Assembly: GCA_002812745.2 (NCBI GenBank)
Contig: NCSJ02000084.1
Coordinates: forward strand, 78,896 to 142,895
Direction of reading: 5' to 3'
Origin: Scytalidium lignicola
Taxonomy: Eukaryota; Ascomycota; Leotiomycetes
DNA length: 64,000 nucleotides
In this document: piece after piece, positions 24,233 to 35,583 of the stretch
Layout: every line of letters starts with the position of its first letter
Position numbering within the stretch: the stretch's first letter is position 1
Notes under the pieces: model-generated
What the model was told of the DNA's origin: nothing
The model's database searches: none
The model's input: the letters and a program-made list of their open reading frames with translations, nothing else
Translations under genes and position numbers: made by a program

Positions 24233-25683
24233 TTATTCTTCCTCCTCTCCACCTCCTTCTTTTTCGTCATCGTCTAGGTCTTCGTAGCCTTTTACGTCAA
24301 CAGTATCGCTAGATGGCTGACTGTATGAATAGGCAACACCAGCTGAGGTGTCCTGGCTGGAGGATCCAGCAGTATATCCTGCAGTATATCCACTAGTAGA
24401 GGTTGTATATCCGCTGGCGGGCTCCGCATATCCGCTACTACTAGAGGCTGCAAACCCACCAGTGGAATCTTCATAACTAAACGGTCGGTTGACATTGGCA
24501 TAATTGCCCCTAAGCTTGGTCATATGACCTTTGTCGACTTCCCCAATAAATACCACCTTTACGTTATGCTCTACTGTATAGATCTTGGAGTAATTTAACC
24601 TTGATGCTTCATCTAGCTTATTCTTGTCGCTGTCAACCTTAATCCTGATTGGGGACTGCAGAGCTCCGGGGGTTTCGCCTTTTAATAGGCCTGGTACATG
24701 TTTCGATGAATACACTTGAGAGTGTAGTTCCGGTTTTACTCCGGGTTTTGCGGTTCCTCTACCTCCGTATGTTAAAATAGGGCTGGAATCTTAGATCAGC
24801 GTGGAATTGTAGCACAGCATTTGGCAATAAACCTACAGGCAGGTACTGTGCCCAACATGCTGGGAGTCAATAATGACAAATCGACGTATCGAGCTATATG
24901 CACTTTGACCATACTTGACCTTAGTGGCGGCTCGAACGTTAGTAACTTCTGTTCCAGTGGAACCATGAGGTTCACACCAAAGAACTTTGAAGACCTATAC
25001 GAGGTTAACTAACATAAAACTGGGACTCCAACAGTGTTGGTTTACCTTTCCCTTGCTGAAGTACTTGGAGTCGTGGACCGTATATGCTTGATAATGATAA
25101 TTATTAGATTTTAAATATAGACAAAGTGGTCAATCTTACATTTATTCAGAGCATCAACGTTAGTGCTAGGATCTTTTGTCTTAATATAGCGGGGGGCTTG
25201 GACTGGAGCTATTAAATTTTCAGAATCGAATTAGTAGCGTACTAAATTGCATCGTAATTTATGTAAGAGTGCTCTAGAAGATCCTTACTGGTGCTTTGTT
25301 CTCTTTCTACCCGATATCCTGGTGCCACTGCTGATGTTGATGACTCCCCTTGGTTAAGGTTCAAGCCGAGTATGCCATGTGTGACACTGTCAGTGGTGGG
25401 ATCGTGGGTGTACGCTTTAGGCTGCTCGAATGTTTGACTATAGGGTTGTTTGTTTAATTCATCAATAGTGGGAAGGCCAAATTGCCGTGGAGTACTGTCC
25501 GGTTGACGATTTTCATACTCATATGTCCGACCTGAGAAGAGTGAGAGACATCAATGTGGAGCTCAAACACCAAACATTACCATCTGCTGCTAATCGGTAG
25601 CGCGACCAGCATTGTTGTTCCTCTATCCAGGTCCACTCGCTCCATGCCGATGGGCCTGGGTATGATGGCTCGTAAGACGACAT
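24233..25683 (-). CDS. DUF6590-domain protein, copy 2 (six exons)
   Basis: I reconstructed six exons from splice sites and domain continuity: 25683-25581, 25531-25289, 25208-25140, 25086-25046, 24994-24837, 24782-24233. All phases fit and give 387 residues. The N-terminus (MSSYEPSYPGPSAWSEWTWI) has the WSEW..W pattern common in this fungal family. DUF6590 spans about 146-285: YFSKGKVFKVLWCEP across an intron, IRRFVIIDSQHVGHSTCL, then PILTYGGRGTAKPGV and LNYSKIYTVEHNVKV. The tail is made of Ser/Gly/Tyr repeats (SGYTTSTSGYTAGYTAG) and ends in an acidic run. No signal peptide. It differs from copy 1 in N-terminus and intron number, so the duplication is old. It is divergent from the coiled-coil gene at 26252. 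Confidence 0.88.
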
Positions 25684-26251
25684 GTTGAGCTGACACCGCA
25701 GCATAGTAGGCTATGGTTCAGAGGATGTCTTTGTGCCTTTTCTAGTCGGGCGATAGGGCCATCGGATGCGGCTCAAGGGCTCTAGCATTGGTAGGCATTG
25801 GGGAAGATGGGGTGTGTGCTTTGGGAACTTCGGCCCCGACCATTAACAAGCACTCTGGGTGTGGGAGTGGTATAATATTCGTTCATTGGTGGACGATAGG
25901 CCAAGACGACCACGTTTCGCTCTTAGTCGGCACGGTGCGTAGGGTGGACGTGAGGTGGTGGTGTGGTGAAATGAAATGTACAGGGGGTGGCCTCCCTATT
26001 CACATCCTACAGTAGAGTATGATGGATTTATGGCTTGATTGATTGTGGTGCCATGCCGCTTTTATGTCTCCTTGTTGATTGGCTTTGGCATGAGCGAGGT
26101 TCCGATGCGAAGCTTAGCTATCAAAAGTACTGTAAGCCTCGCGTTTCGCCGGTGGCCTGCTTCGACCATTCCGTTACAATGCGCGTGGAGATATTGCTAT
26201 GTTCGACTCCAACTCCCACTCGAGTGCATCTTTGATATTTGCACCGAGCTC
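25684..26251. promoter_or_regulatory. Divergent intergenic region of pair 2
   Basis: About 570 bp separate the two starts. The plus-strand frame is open from about 26039 but has no good ATG before 26252. Likely a shared promoter region. Confidence 0.45.
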
Positions 26252-28237
26252 ATGGCGAGAAGCTTATTCTTCTTGTCTCGTTTCATACCGCGGAGGAAGG
26301 ATAGCGACAACGGACGCGCTCTAAACACACCTGTCAAAGAAGTTGAACCCAAGCGATCACAGTCTCGGATGTCTCTCAACCAAGAAGCTACGAATACAGA
26401 ACACGTGAGCCAACGGTCATATTCAGACTCAGCTATTCCAAAAAAGCGTCAATCTTGGACTAAAGAAAATCATGAAGTCGACCCTGCTAAGCTTCAGGAC
26501 GAGGATTCTTGTCTAGTCGTCGATCCCGACAATGGAGGCCGTTTCAACATACCGCTAGATAATGAGGGTTCAGACATGATCTTGAATTCACCCATACCCC
26601 AGAGCGCTATCTTGGACCCCTTCGAGAACAAAGAGAAGACGGTTCAAGTTTCTATTCCTCAACCTCTACAGCTTGCGGTAGTTGATCTAGATGTACAAGA
26701 GCCTCGTATTCGAGCCCCTAACGGAGACTATGATAAGAATTCTGAGCCAGACAACCCGAAATCTTCAAGGAGGAGTCATCATAACACGGATGTTCCGTCG
26801 TCTGATCTAGAATTTTCCAAAATGGAAGGACCTGACACTTCTGGAGTTGTTGAGCAGGATTTTGGTGAAAGTGATGATGATATAGATGAACTATCAACAC
26901 TCGACCACGAAAGCTTGAATAAAGGCATCAGAGAACCTAATATTAAGGAACTCGAATCAGAGATTAAATCTTCACCTCTAAAATCACATGATTCTGAAAG
27001 GATATCAAAACTACAAATAAGGATTTTAGGTCTACGGTCGTATATCCAGGAAAAGAGAAGGGCACTACGAGAAAAGCAGGTTGCGAAATCGATAGCAGAT
27101 GATCATCTGATTCAATTCCTAAGACGGCACATCCTAGGAACATTACAGACGCCTGACCTAGACGATATCCAAAACACTATAAGTCAACTCCAGGAAGAGT
27201 CTGAGAGGATTAGGGGTGAATACGGGCCACTAGAAGATGAACTTAACTCCCTCGAGGACGACCTGGGATGTCAAGAAGATGAATTCCTGGCATTACTAGA
27301 GCGTTCTCCGATCTGGCAGAAGGATATCTCAAGTCAGCATGAACAGCAAGAAATACTTGACTACCACTTTTACCCGGCTTCTGAGTCTAGCGATGAATCA
27401 TATATAGAAGATATAGTCCGCAAACCTCACCCACTAGTGTCAAAATATTACTCAAAATTAGGTGATCTCGATATCCTGCGTGAGCGCCTTGATGAAAACA
27501 GGGATGAACGAGACGAACTGGAGGAAGGACGCAATATAAGAAACCGATTTGGACTGACGCTGGCCGCTGAAGACAGTGATTTCCTAGACAAGTTTCCTGC
27601 GCTAGAAAAGTCATTGCTAGAACAGATTGCAAAAGCAGAAGCAAACGCTGAGAAGTTGAAGAGGAAATGCCTGGATCGAGGACTGATTGACGAAGATGAT
27701 GAAGAAACAGATTTTGCTACTCAGGAATTGAGGTCATTTAATAATGACAATGACCTTGATTCTGTGAGCGAGAAGTCTGAATTTGTCAAGTTTCCACATC
27801 TATTACCCGATCCTAACAGGCAGGTGCATTTTGAGGATAATACTCTTCCAGAGGAGGAGAAGGGAGATTTAAGGGTACATGAAATTAATTCGTGGCTTCT
27901 ACGACAGTTACGCTCTTCACCTCTAGATGTAAATCTTCTTGCCGCAATTTTCGAATCAAAAGGCGGGAAAATTACCGATCAGTGGGAGGCAGATGTCCTC
28001 GGATGCTGGTATCTTGACGAAACTCGCAAGAACTTCACTGAAGGTCCACCGCATTCTTCGGTTGGCTCTTGGACATCTACTACCCCAGCAATATTTCAAC
28101 CAACCTCAGAAGATAAATACAATCATCTGTACTCCCAGTTTGTATTGAACGGTTCCTGGTTTACAGCCAATACCGAACATCACTGGGAACGGCCAAAGAG
28201 TCACACTCAACAAACGCCAAAAGCTAATTCAACATAA
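26252..28237 (+). CDS. Coiled-coil protein, partner of DUF6590 copy 2
   Basis: Paralogue of the protein at 20667-22505. Start chosen at the ATG at 26252 (MARSLFFLSRFIPRRKDSDN), 661 residues; the frame is open upstream but only from non-ATG codons. After a disordered acidic first 240 residues comes a coiled coil (SKLQIRILGLRSYIQEKRRA), a block YGPLEDELNSLEDDLGCQED matching LGPAEQSYGMLEMKLNSEEE of the other copy, then GLTLAAEDSDFLDKFPALEK matching LQLSEESLAFLNQYPDIYEE, and a C-terminal block EINSWLLRQLRSSPLDVNLL matching QINTWILQMVTDSSVEWLRL. The shared order supports one ancestral gene. No enzyme motif is seen; function unknown. Confidence 0.75.
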   Translation: MARSLFFLSRFIPRRKDSDNGRALNTPVKEVEPKRSQSRMSLNQEATNTEHVSQRSYSDSAIPKKRQSWTKENHEVDPAKLQDEDSCLVVDPDNGGRFNIPLDNEGSDMILNSPIPQSAILDPFENKEKTVQVSIPQPLQLAVVDLDVQEPRIRAPNGDYDKNSEPDNPKSSRRSHHNTDVPSSDLEFSKMEGPDTSGVVEQDFGESDDDIDELSTLDHESLNKGIREPNIKELESEIKSSPLKSHDSERISKLQIRILGLRSYIQEKRRALREKQVAKSIADDHLIQFLRRHILGTLQTPDLDDIQNTISQLQEESERIRGEYGPLEDELNSLEDDLGCQEDEFLALLERSPIWQKDISSQHEQQEILDYHFYPASESSDESYIEDIVRKPHPLVSKYYSKLGDLDILRERLDENRDERDELEEGRNIRNRFGLTLAAEDSDFLDKFPALEKSLLEQIAKAEANAEKLKRKCLDRGLIDEDDEETDFATQELRSFNNDNDLDSVSEKSEFVKFPHLLPDPNRQVHFEDNTLPEEEKGDLRVHEINSWLLRQLRSSPLDVNLLAAIFESKGGKITDQWEADVLGCWYLDETRKNFTEGPPHSSVGSWTSTTPAIFQPTSEDKYNHLYSQFVLNGSWFTANTEHHWERPKSHTQQTPKANST

Positions 28238-28454
28238 GTTTAAGATAAAATAGGGAAGGTTTTATCTTCCAAGTTTCCATGTTTTGGAAATAGGATCCAG
28301 ATTACAACNTTTTTTTTAGTTTTAATATCATGCAGGATAGATTTGCGACAACTAAGTGCAGTAAAGTATGGGTGTTGGATTTTACAGTCTCTATATTGTT
28401 CTATTTTTAAATCTTTCATTTTGGGAGGAATCAGTTTGACTACTTGACAATCCC
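28238..28454. other. Intergenic
   Basis: Short AT-rich spacer with N28309 before a run of nine T. Nothing else seen. Confidence 0.4.
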
Positions 28455-28940
28455 TTATCTCATATTAACTGGAACACGATCGACCCCTAACAAGGTGGAT
28501 TCTCTATGAGAGAAAGCAGTGGGGCACTTCTGGAAAGTGGATACACACTTAAGAGCGGCGACATTGGGCTGGCAAGCCCGGAGGTGGAATACCCAAGTGG
28601 CAGTCAGTGACGCATCGAGCCAGACACAAAACGTCCCAAAGCGAGGCTGACATATACTCAAACTGCGTTTGGTTGGATAAACTTTGCCAGTTGCAGCGTC
28701 GTACGCGTTGTTTGGGGATAAAGGAATCAAACTCTTGCCCAACGGTGAGCACCTGTCTTACGATAATAAGCCAAGCGTGCTATTCTCAACGCATAGTTTT
28801 GCGTTGTGCATGCTTTCGCAAGGGAATACTCTTGCGTTGTTGAGGGCGAACGGACAAGCACAGTCTGCAAGTTTTGTTCCGGAGGCTTCTTTTACCGCGG
28901 TCAGGAAACTAGCGGTGTACGGCGTTTCGGTTGTTATTGG
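28455..28940 (-). pseudogene. Cysteine-rich protein relic with one in-frame stop
   Basis: On the minus strand one frame runs from about 28940 to the stop at 28455, broken only by a TAA at 28758-28760. Before the stop it reads TASFLTAVKEASGTKLADCA, then CPFALNNARVFPCESMHNAK; after it, CSPLGKSLIPLSPNNAYDAA, then SICQPRFGTFCVWLDASLTA and ACQPNVAALKCVSTFQKC. There are about ten cysteines in 160 codons and no lysine-rich or AT-driven bias, so it looks like former protein, perhaps secreted. No start codon or signal peptide is seen; an acceptor-like CTACAG at the upstream end suggests a lost first exon. Family not recognised. Confidence 0.45.
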
Positions 28941-31900
28941 TCTGTAGCTTGATGCTCAAGATTGAAAGATGCTAAGGGTCAGGTCAAAGTTTTTTAACAT
29001 GGGCCTTCAATGTATTTTTGGAGTAGGGAGGAGTCTTCTATGTAAGCTAGGGATAGTGTAAGCATTAGTTGAGAAGTGACTTGTAGGAATATGATTATCT
29101 GGCTTATATGCAGGGCAGCAGTCATTTAACGCCTAAACATTTCCCTCCGAATGAGTACCACATGCTCATTATTAAGATGTAATTATCGCCCACTAACTTG
29201 TGCTTTATTTGTGCTAGGATCTTACAAGGAATTATAAGCAATATGCTAGTCTAAAACCACATCTCGGTGTAACAGAAGTCGCGTTACTATTACCCTTAGG
29301 GTTCTACCCAGTCCATTTATAGAACAGCTCAACCGATTGGCTAAAATTGACTAGTTAGTAATTATCTGTACTCGANTTTTTTGGCCATCAAAAGTTTTAA
29401 AGCTTATATATGTAGTAAAGATTTAATAAGTTAGTGTAAATATCAAGTGTATCACAAGACTTAGGACTGGTTGACAATAAGTATACAAATCCCAGAACTA
29501 TCTCTTTGAAAATCTACGCGATAGTCCTCAGATTGACAGAGAATGATTATACAGTCTTACGTTTGTTTAATTGAGATGTAGTGTATGCCGTTACTCAACT
29601 ACAGAGAAAATATCAGGGTCGTAGTTGCGCAGAGTGAAGAGAGACCAGTAGGCACAGGGGAAGAACAGTTGAATAGCAGTAGAGTAGCAATTGGGTAAGG
29701 TGTATGCTCGTTCTAGGTCCTCCTTCTCTGTCTTACAAAAATTGAGCTCTGACTTCGTCAGAGAGAGGGGGAAACTCTCCCTTTTATAGACAGGACTTAG
29801 CATCTATGGAGCGGCCAAGGCTTAGACTCCTATCCTTCTCCAAATCCCACGTGACTTGTGCACAAATGACCTGACAGAAAATAAACATACGAATGAATGA
29901 GCCGACAGGACACGATCTAGGAAAAAAGGATACACAAATTCTGTGGACTTCTAGTCAAGCATTGTACTTTCATTTTTAGACGCTTTCCAAGATGGTACGC
30001 ATGCTCCTCATCTCCTACAACCTCATAGCTCTCCTCCCTAATGAAGATCCACCTAGCCGGTCTAGGTGCTTTTAAACACAAAACCATAGAGTAAAGTCAA
30101 CGGCTCTATACTATTTGTGCAAAGTACAGTGTTAAAAGTCTATTCTCATATGGTAACTCTTATTAAACTGTCGAAAATGGAAGTTCAAGGTTTTTAATCA
30201 CCAGTTGAGAGGCGGATATAGGATTGATACAGCAAGATGGTGGTAATTAATATGACTCCCTTTCCAATATTCATTTGTGAGTGTAAAACTACATTTCGAT
30301 GCTAGATTGAAGCGGTCGTTGGCTATTTGAAGGATGATAGATCACATGATTGAAAAATCAACGCAGCTCATAAAGTAGAACATGGTAAAAGACAGTCAAT
30401 CAAAAGATGTAAATAGAATGGTTTTGGAAGAAACTTGCTTCGCGGGTGGTAAGGTTAGTGGATATCCTTACGATTTACGCTGGCATGGAGAAGCCTTATA
30501 GTGTACCTGCCTGAAGAGGTTATTTAGGTAAACGTTGAGCTGGTTGCGGCGAAAATGAAGGCTGTCGAAGAGTGTGTAACAAGCATCAAGCAACTAGAAA
30601 GTCAATCTACTTCTCATTTCTTACATCTTTATAATTAATTAGATACACCATAGTCTGCTTCTGCCTTTTAACTTCTGCCTATTGCCTATTTGGGTGTTAC
30701 GTACGCCAACTTAGTACCCTTGTTACGTTCAAACTACCCATCCTGCTGAAGTCTAAATGCAAATAGATTACAAATTTTAAGTACAAAGTAATTGGTCATA
30801 TGTTGATTACACAGTAGTCTCTGTAAACAAATGGGATTTTTGCTTTTGTTAGTTCAGGTTCGGACGCCGCCTTCAAAATATTTGGATATTTGGAATTACA
30901 ATTTCCATTTGCGTTATTGGGCATCGTTATGAGCCAATGCCCATGATGTCGGGTCATCCCACCCTTTAGGCATCTGTGAATAGCCGGAATACGGGGATCT
31001 CTCACGGCTTGCTAAGATGCTGTTTCACCTTATAGTACGGGAATGAATACAGCCGATTATAGCCTGGGCGCGTACAACAATCAAGGCCCTAAAGCCGTAA
31101 GCCCCATCAGCATCACTCCCATTAGAATGATCGCAATATAACCCCAAATGAGTCATTGCTCAAATAGCCAAGATCTCTGTAGAAGCACAGCTGGTATCAC
31201 CTCCACGAAGATAATCCTTGGGGGTGGGAAAGTAACCAAAACTGCTACGGGCCGTACCGTTGGTCCTTTTCGACGAGTCTGAATGTTACAACAAAGCAGG
31301 TAGGCGCCACAATATACAGTGTGCAGGATGGTCTTTACACGTACTCTACCTACAAGTCTTCAGAGCCTCACCGGCCACCCCCTTAATTACCCAAAGCCAA
31401 CATTTATCTTCAGCTACTGCAATTCCAGCAGGCGGGGTTGTACCAGAGACGCCTCTTGGGGTGATGACGATTCCACGCATTCCTTATCTACGGGATAGAC
31501 CGGTTACACGGCAGCTCCTCAATTTTGGTCTCCGAAGAGCAGATGATCATTCACATGAACGGCAGGGAACGATATGCGGGCCAGCTCTCATGCGGCCACT
31601 ACACATCCCCTGCACACGGGTGACAGGACTTCTGGTGGATTCGCTGCTTTAAAAGTGCTGGATATGGAGGTAATGTAGTTAATTTTTTTTCCCGGAATTT
31701 TAAACCAAATCGGCCCTTATAACAATTTCAACATCCATTCATGATTGGATTTGGGAATCTTAAAACGCTTAATATTAAACAATCTACCATAATTGTGTAC
31801 TGAGTTTTGGAGTAATTCGGGTTTTTGGTACCTGAATGGCAACTCATGAATCTAACTAAACTTGATCTTGATGGCCTTATTTCATAAAAAAAATAAAGGC

Positions 31901-32164
31901 ATTGAAATGATAACACTGCATCATGTAATTGTGAAAATAAATACATATACACATATACTTCAGTTTACTGTAATTGGTACGGTCTGATTATGCAGTACTC
32001 CGATAGATAAGGCGTTCAGGTGGTCGGGGAATTTGGTTCATCATAAATGAATATGACTATTCGGATTCAACGTAAGGTCTGTAGGTTTTAGTTATTACCT
32101 CGATGTCTTTTGGATGTAGACGCTTTTGTATCGAATTCATTCAAATAGAGAAGGATCTACTAGT
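28941..32164. other. Gene-poor stretch, 3.2 kb
   Basis: No gene is supported. At 29590-29870 the minus strand has an LTR-like arrangement: a start resembling TGTCAGGTCATTTGTGCACA, a TATA-like CTATAAAAGG and a short hairpin (CTCTGACTTCGTCAGAG), but no convincing 3' end. N29376 precedes a T run. The open frame at 31260-31652 lacks an ATG and motifs. Confidence 0.35.
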
Positions 32165-32708
32165 GACACTTCATGCGAGATACAATAAACATCCTCACTG
32201 TACTAGGATTTGCACTAGTACGTCCAATATATCGACTACAATCTGCAATTAAGAGAATCGTCAAGAAGGAATGCTTCTTGGATTGGAGAAAAGAATGACC
32301 TACAACTGAATCAGCAGTACAACACAGATAGAAGTGGAGAAACGAGCTACAGAAGGGCATCGGGGGCCTGTACAAAAAAAGATGCAAAAGGCTATAAGCT
32401 TTGTCCTGATTCAGATGAGAACAAGGACGATTAGCCTAAAAGCATACTTACACACAATTAACAGAGCAAAGTTGTTATTCTATGACTGTGAGGAAGATAA
32501 TCAAACAGTCTGACATGTACTAGAAATATATTACTTATTTGAAAGACAGTAAAATTATTACTTTAGTAATCTTGACTTAGATATTAAAATCTTGCTTAAA
32601 TATCTTCAATATACTCCAAAGGCTATGAATTTCATATTAGCAACTAACCTCTTAGACTAGTTTGAACAGTACAAACCAGAGCTGTATAAAGAGTTTACAA
32701 CAATATAA
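32165..32708 (+). mobile_element. Decayed non-LTR retrotransposon (Tad-like) 3' end
   Basis: The translation shows the end of a LINE-type polyprotein, RNase H and Cys/His region. The stretch ALVRPIYRLQSAIKRIVKKE is followed by MRTRTISLKAYLHTINRAKL, then CEEDNQTV-stop-HVLEIYYLF and NLDLDIKILLKYLQYTPKAM to a final stop. In-frame TGA, TAA and TAG occur where Arg, Gln or Trp codons are expected, fitting RIP-type C-to-T changes. The reverse transcriptase and 5' part are not recognisable in this window. Confidence 0.6.
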
Positions 32709-33294
32709 TGCATAAAGTATACTTTTGTAAAAACAGACATTGAAATATAGGATAAACTCTAAAAAGAGTAAAATTGCACAATGTACGTTATACAATACAA
32801 AGAGATAGTCAATTACATTACAAAGTAATAAGTGTATGAGCTTTAGTTATTTCGGGTTCTATGCTTTTAAGTTGTTTCTTCTTCTTTTTAATCATCTTCT
32901 TTACTGTTGATTCTTTTGCCACTGGCAGGATCGTAGAATATTATGTAGAAAACCGCGTATGGTAGCTCGAGGAGTCTTTACAGGCGTCCGATTAGGAATA
33001 GCCGAATAAAAACTATGATTATAATAATAATAAAATGAACATCCTCAACTTCTTTTAGAAAATTCTTTGGTCTACCATTCAAATAGTCCTAGATCATAGC
33101 TAATGGGAATGCTCAATATGTCAGGATGGAGAGTTACTATATCTTCATATTTTAATTGTTAGTTGACTTGTCAATATTGTAAAATCAGGATGGGAGTAGT
33201 TGGATAACTATGCGTTTTATTTAATTAACCAAGGTAGGATATAAGTTCCCTGTGATTGAATTTATTCAACCCGGAGATATTCGTGAACACCCCA

Positions 33295-33700
33295 GGTGCT
33301 GTTAGATGATCTAGAAAAAGTCATAATGCTCGATAGTCATGTTACTGACTACTTCTATGCCCGTTTCTATTTAGTTCGAGGGAATGATGCAATAGATCAA
33401 GGGCTCTGGAGATAGTGCTTGGAAGTGATGATTTTGATGCAGCCAGGATAGAACGTTATGGTTAGATTAATAGGGTAATTCCAGATGCCCAGTTGGACTA
33501 CTTTGTAGAAAATATTGCTCGCCGAAGTGCTGGACTCGACAAGTTCCTAGTTGCTAAGGCCAAAAGAGTGGTAAATGAATAGGAATGATTTAGAACTTCT
33601 GCTGATATTTATGATTCACTGCTTGTGTTCGCGGAGTGTGCTACTCAGCTTAAAACTACGCGCCGTTTTAAGGTTGAGGGAATCAGTAGTGGTGGGTAAA
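33295..33700 (+). pseudogene. Unidentified coding relic
   Basis: Two adjacent coding-like segments: DDLEKVIMLDSHVTDYFYAR, then FYLVRGNDAIDQGLW; and DAQLDYFVENIARRSAGLDK, then FLVAKAKRVV and, after stops, SADIYDSLLVFAECATQL. Stops and a frame change separate them. It resembles a degraded repeat-encoded protein, but I cannot name the family. Confidence 0.3.
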
Positions 33701-35583
33701 TGCATGCAGACAACATGCTGCTCCTGATTGTTTATAAATATATATATAGGAGATTAATATTAGTAGTTCCCCCTGTTGGATAGAATCTTAGTTTCATTCT
33801 AACAATTAATCCTTTACAACAATCCTCCATTTACCTATGGCATTTATAAATCACAACGAAACAGCTCACAAGCACTACAGGTACCTATATATCCTAATAG
33901 TAACACATCTAGCATCAGACGGAGACCGAAACGTATATAACACTAAAGTACCGGCCGCTTGTAACATGAAAACTATTTCCTTCGCAGTTGTTACCGGACC
34001 AAAAATATATTGCGCAGTTACTAAATTCTATTAGTTTTGAACTAAAATATGGCATCTTAATAAACTTACTTCTCTGTGACTTTTATAGGACCTTCACAAC
34101 AATCTCTAAAATAACAGTTGATAACTGCCTAATTCGCCTCGATCTCTCGTTTTACTACCGGTACGGCTGTAGCCAAAGTACAGAGAGTAGCAAGAAGATA
34201 GATTAAGGCAACATTTTTGAAAAATCACATAGTTGCTGAGACAATTAGCATACAAGTGAAAATATATATATATAAGTGTTGCAGCATCTGAGATGCTGCA
34301 AGGCCATTTAGCAACATCTCAAAGTTGAATTGCAATGTGTATAAGGGGGGTTATATGATCACTTAAAGAATGTTTAGATTTAGCAAGCAGACAGTGCAGA
34401 CAGGTAAATACAAGCCTAGCTACTATGGAATATAATGTCAAGTATGTGACAGTACAGCATGTATTAGGTAGTGCCTACAAACAAGGGACAAATACATTCT
34501 AGGCAGAGATAGTGATACTGTAGCAAAGACGTTAGAGCTTATATACTGGCATTGATTTTAGCGTTGCACGAAGAAAAACCAAGCATTTTAGAGAGCCAGT
34601 GGCTGAGGCAATATTGTCAGTGCTTCGCGAAAAGAGTTGACCATAATTCCGTGTGGCTCTTGCAGCTTCGCTTTGAGGCACTGGTCAGGAGTGTAAAGTG
34701 TGAATGCTTTTGCGACTTCTTTAGGTTAGATTTCTCATACTACTATAGCTTTAGAACACGTTCTCGAACCATAATTAAATTTCGTACTCATTACTACCAG
34801 CTAATACTGTAATGTACTGTAAAGCTTATATACCGAGTACATTACCCGGAGTGATTGATTTATTAGGTTGGCACCGGGTGTTATCCACCCGGGTTCTCAA
34901 CCCTTATCCGAACTAGAATGGAGTCTTGGCCTAAGGAGTCGTGACCAATTAAGGTCTGCGCCAACCTAAACTCAACTATTCCCCACATGGAGAAGTGGGA
35001 CGGAGGTATAGTGGTCACTTATTTCATAAAGAATCCGTAAGGGGAACCTCCCCCTTTACTAGTGCTATATGGATACTTGGCCAGCTATACGAGCAGTGCT
35101 TACGTACCTCGGTGGGCTGTTTCCTATTCTAGTATGTGGCGCGTAAGTGATGCCTAGGAGCTAGCTAGAAAAGGACATCACAATCTCCTTTGACTGTATA
35201 CTGTGTTCCTGTATACACTGTACTGTATCCTTAACATTGTCCGTTATTGAAAGAGATCTCTAGCACTTACAATTCTCTCTATTCATAAAAAGTTAGGTTC
35301 TATATCTATATGGTAAAGACGAGATTCTTATTGAGAATTGAACACTTCACCTCCCGGAAAAGCGCATCCCTTCCACAACTACCAGAGAGCTTGGGGTGAA
35401 ACTGACCATTTTATAAAATTCTTGATCCAACTTTTTGCAAAACCAGGTACTATGATTATGAACGCCGTTAATATACAGCCTTGCCCTCCTATAACCCTTC
35501 TATTCAATACAGAATTTTCTTAATGTTCCCGCTTAAAATCAATATTACCCATTCCTCCATGTTCAAAAGCTCCTCACCGTGGG
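33701..35583. other. Gene-poor stretch with small inverted repeats
   Basis: No gene supported. A perfect inverted pair TTAGGTTGGC (34863-34872) and GCCAACCTAA (34960-34969) brackets about 90 bp that itself contains CCGGGTG/CACCCGG. A palindrome GCAGCATCTGAGATGCTGC lies near 34286. The stretch 35160-35340 has a TATA-like and A-rich composition like an LTR but no paired ends. Confidence 0.35.

Noticed and set aside
31260..31652. 130-codon plus-strand frame
   Set aside because: Begins at TTG and has no family pattern or splice context.
34880..34910. tRNA-like B-box (GGTTCTCAACC)
   Set aside because: No A-box at suitable distance and no cloverleaf arms could be drawn. No tRNA or rRNA was supported anywhere in the window.
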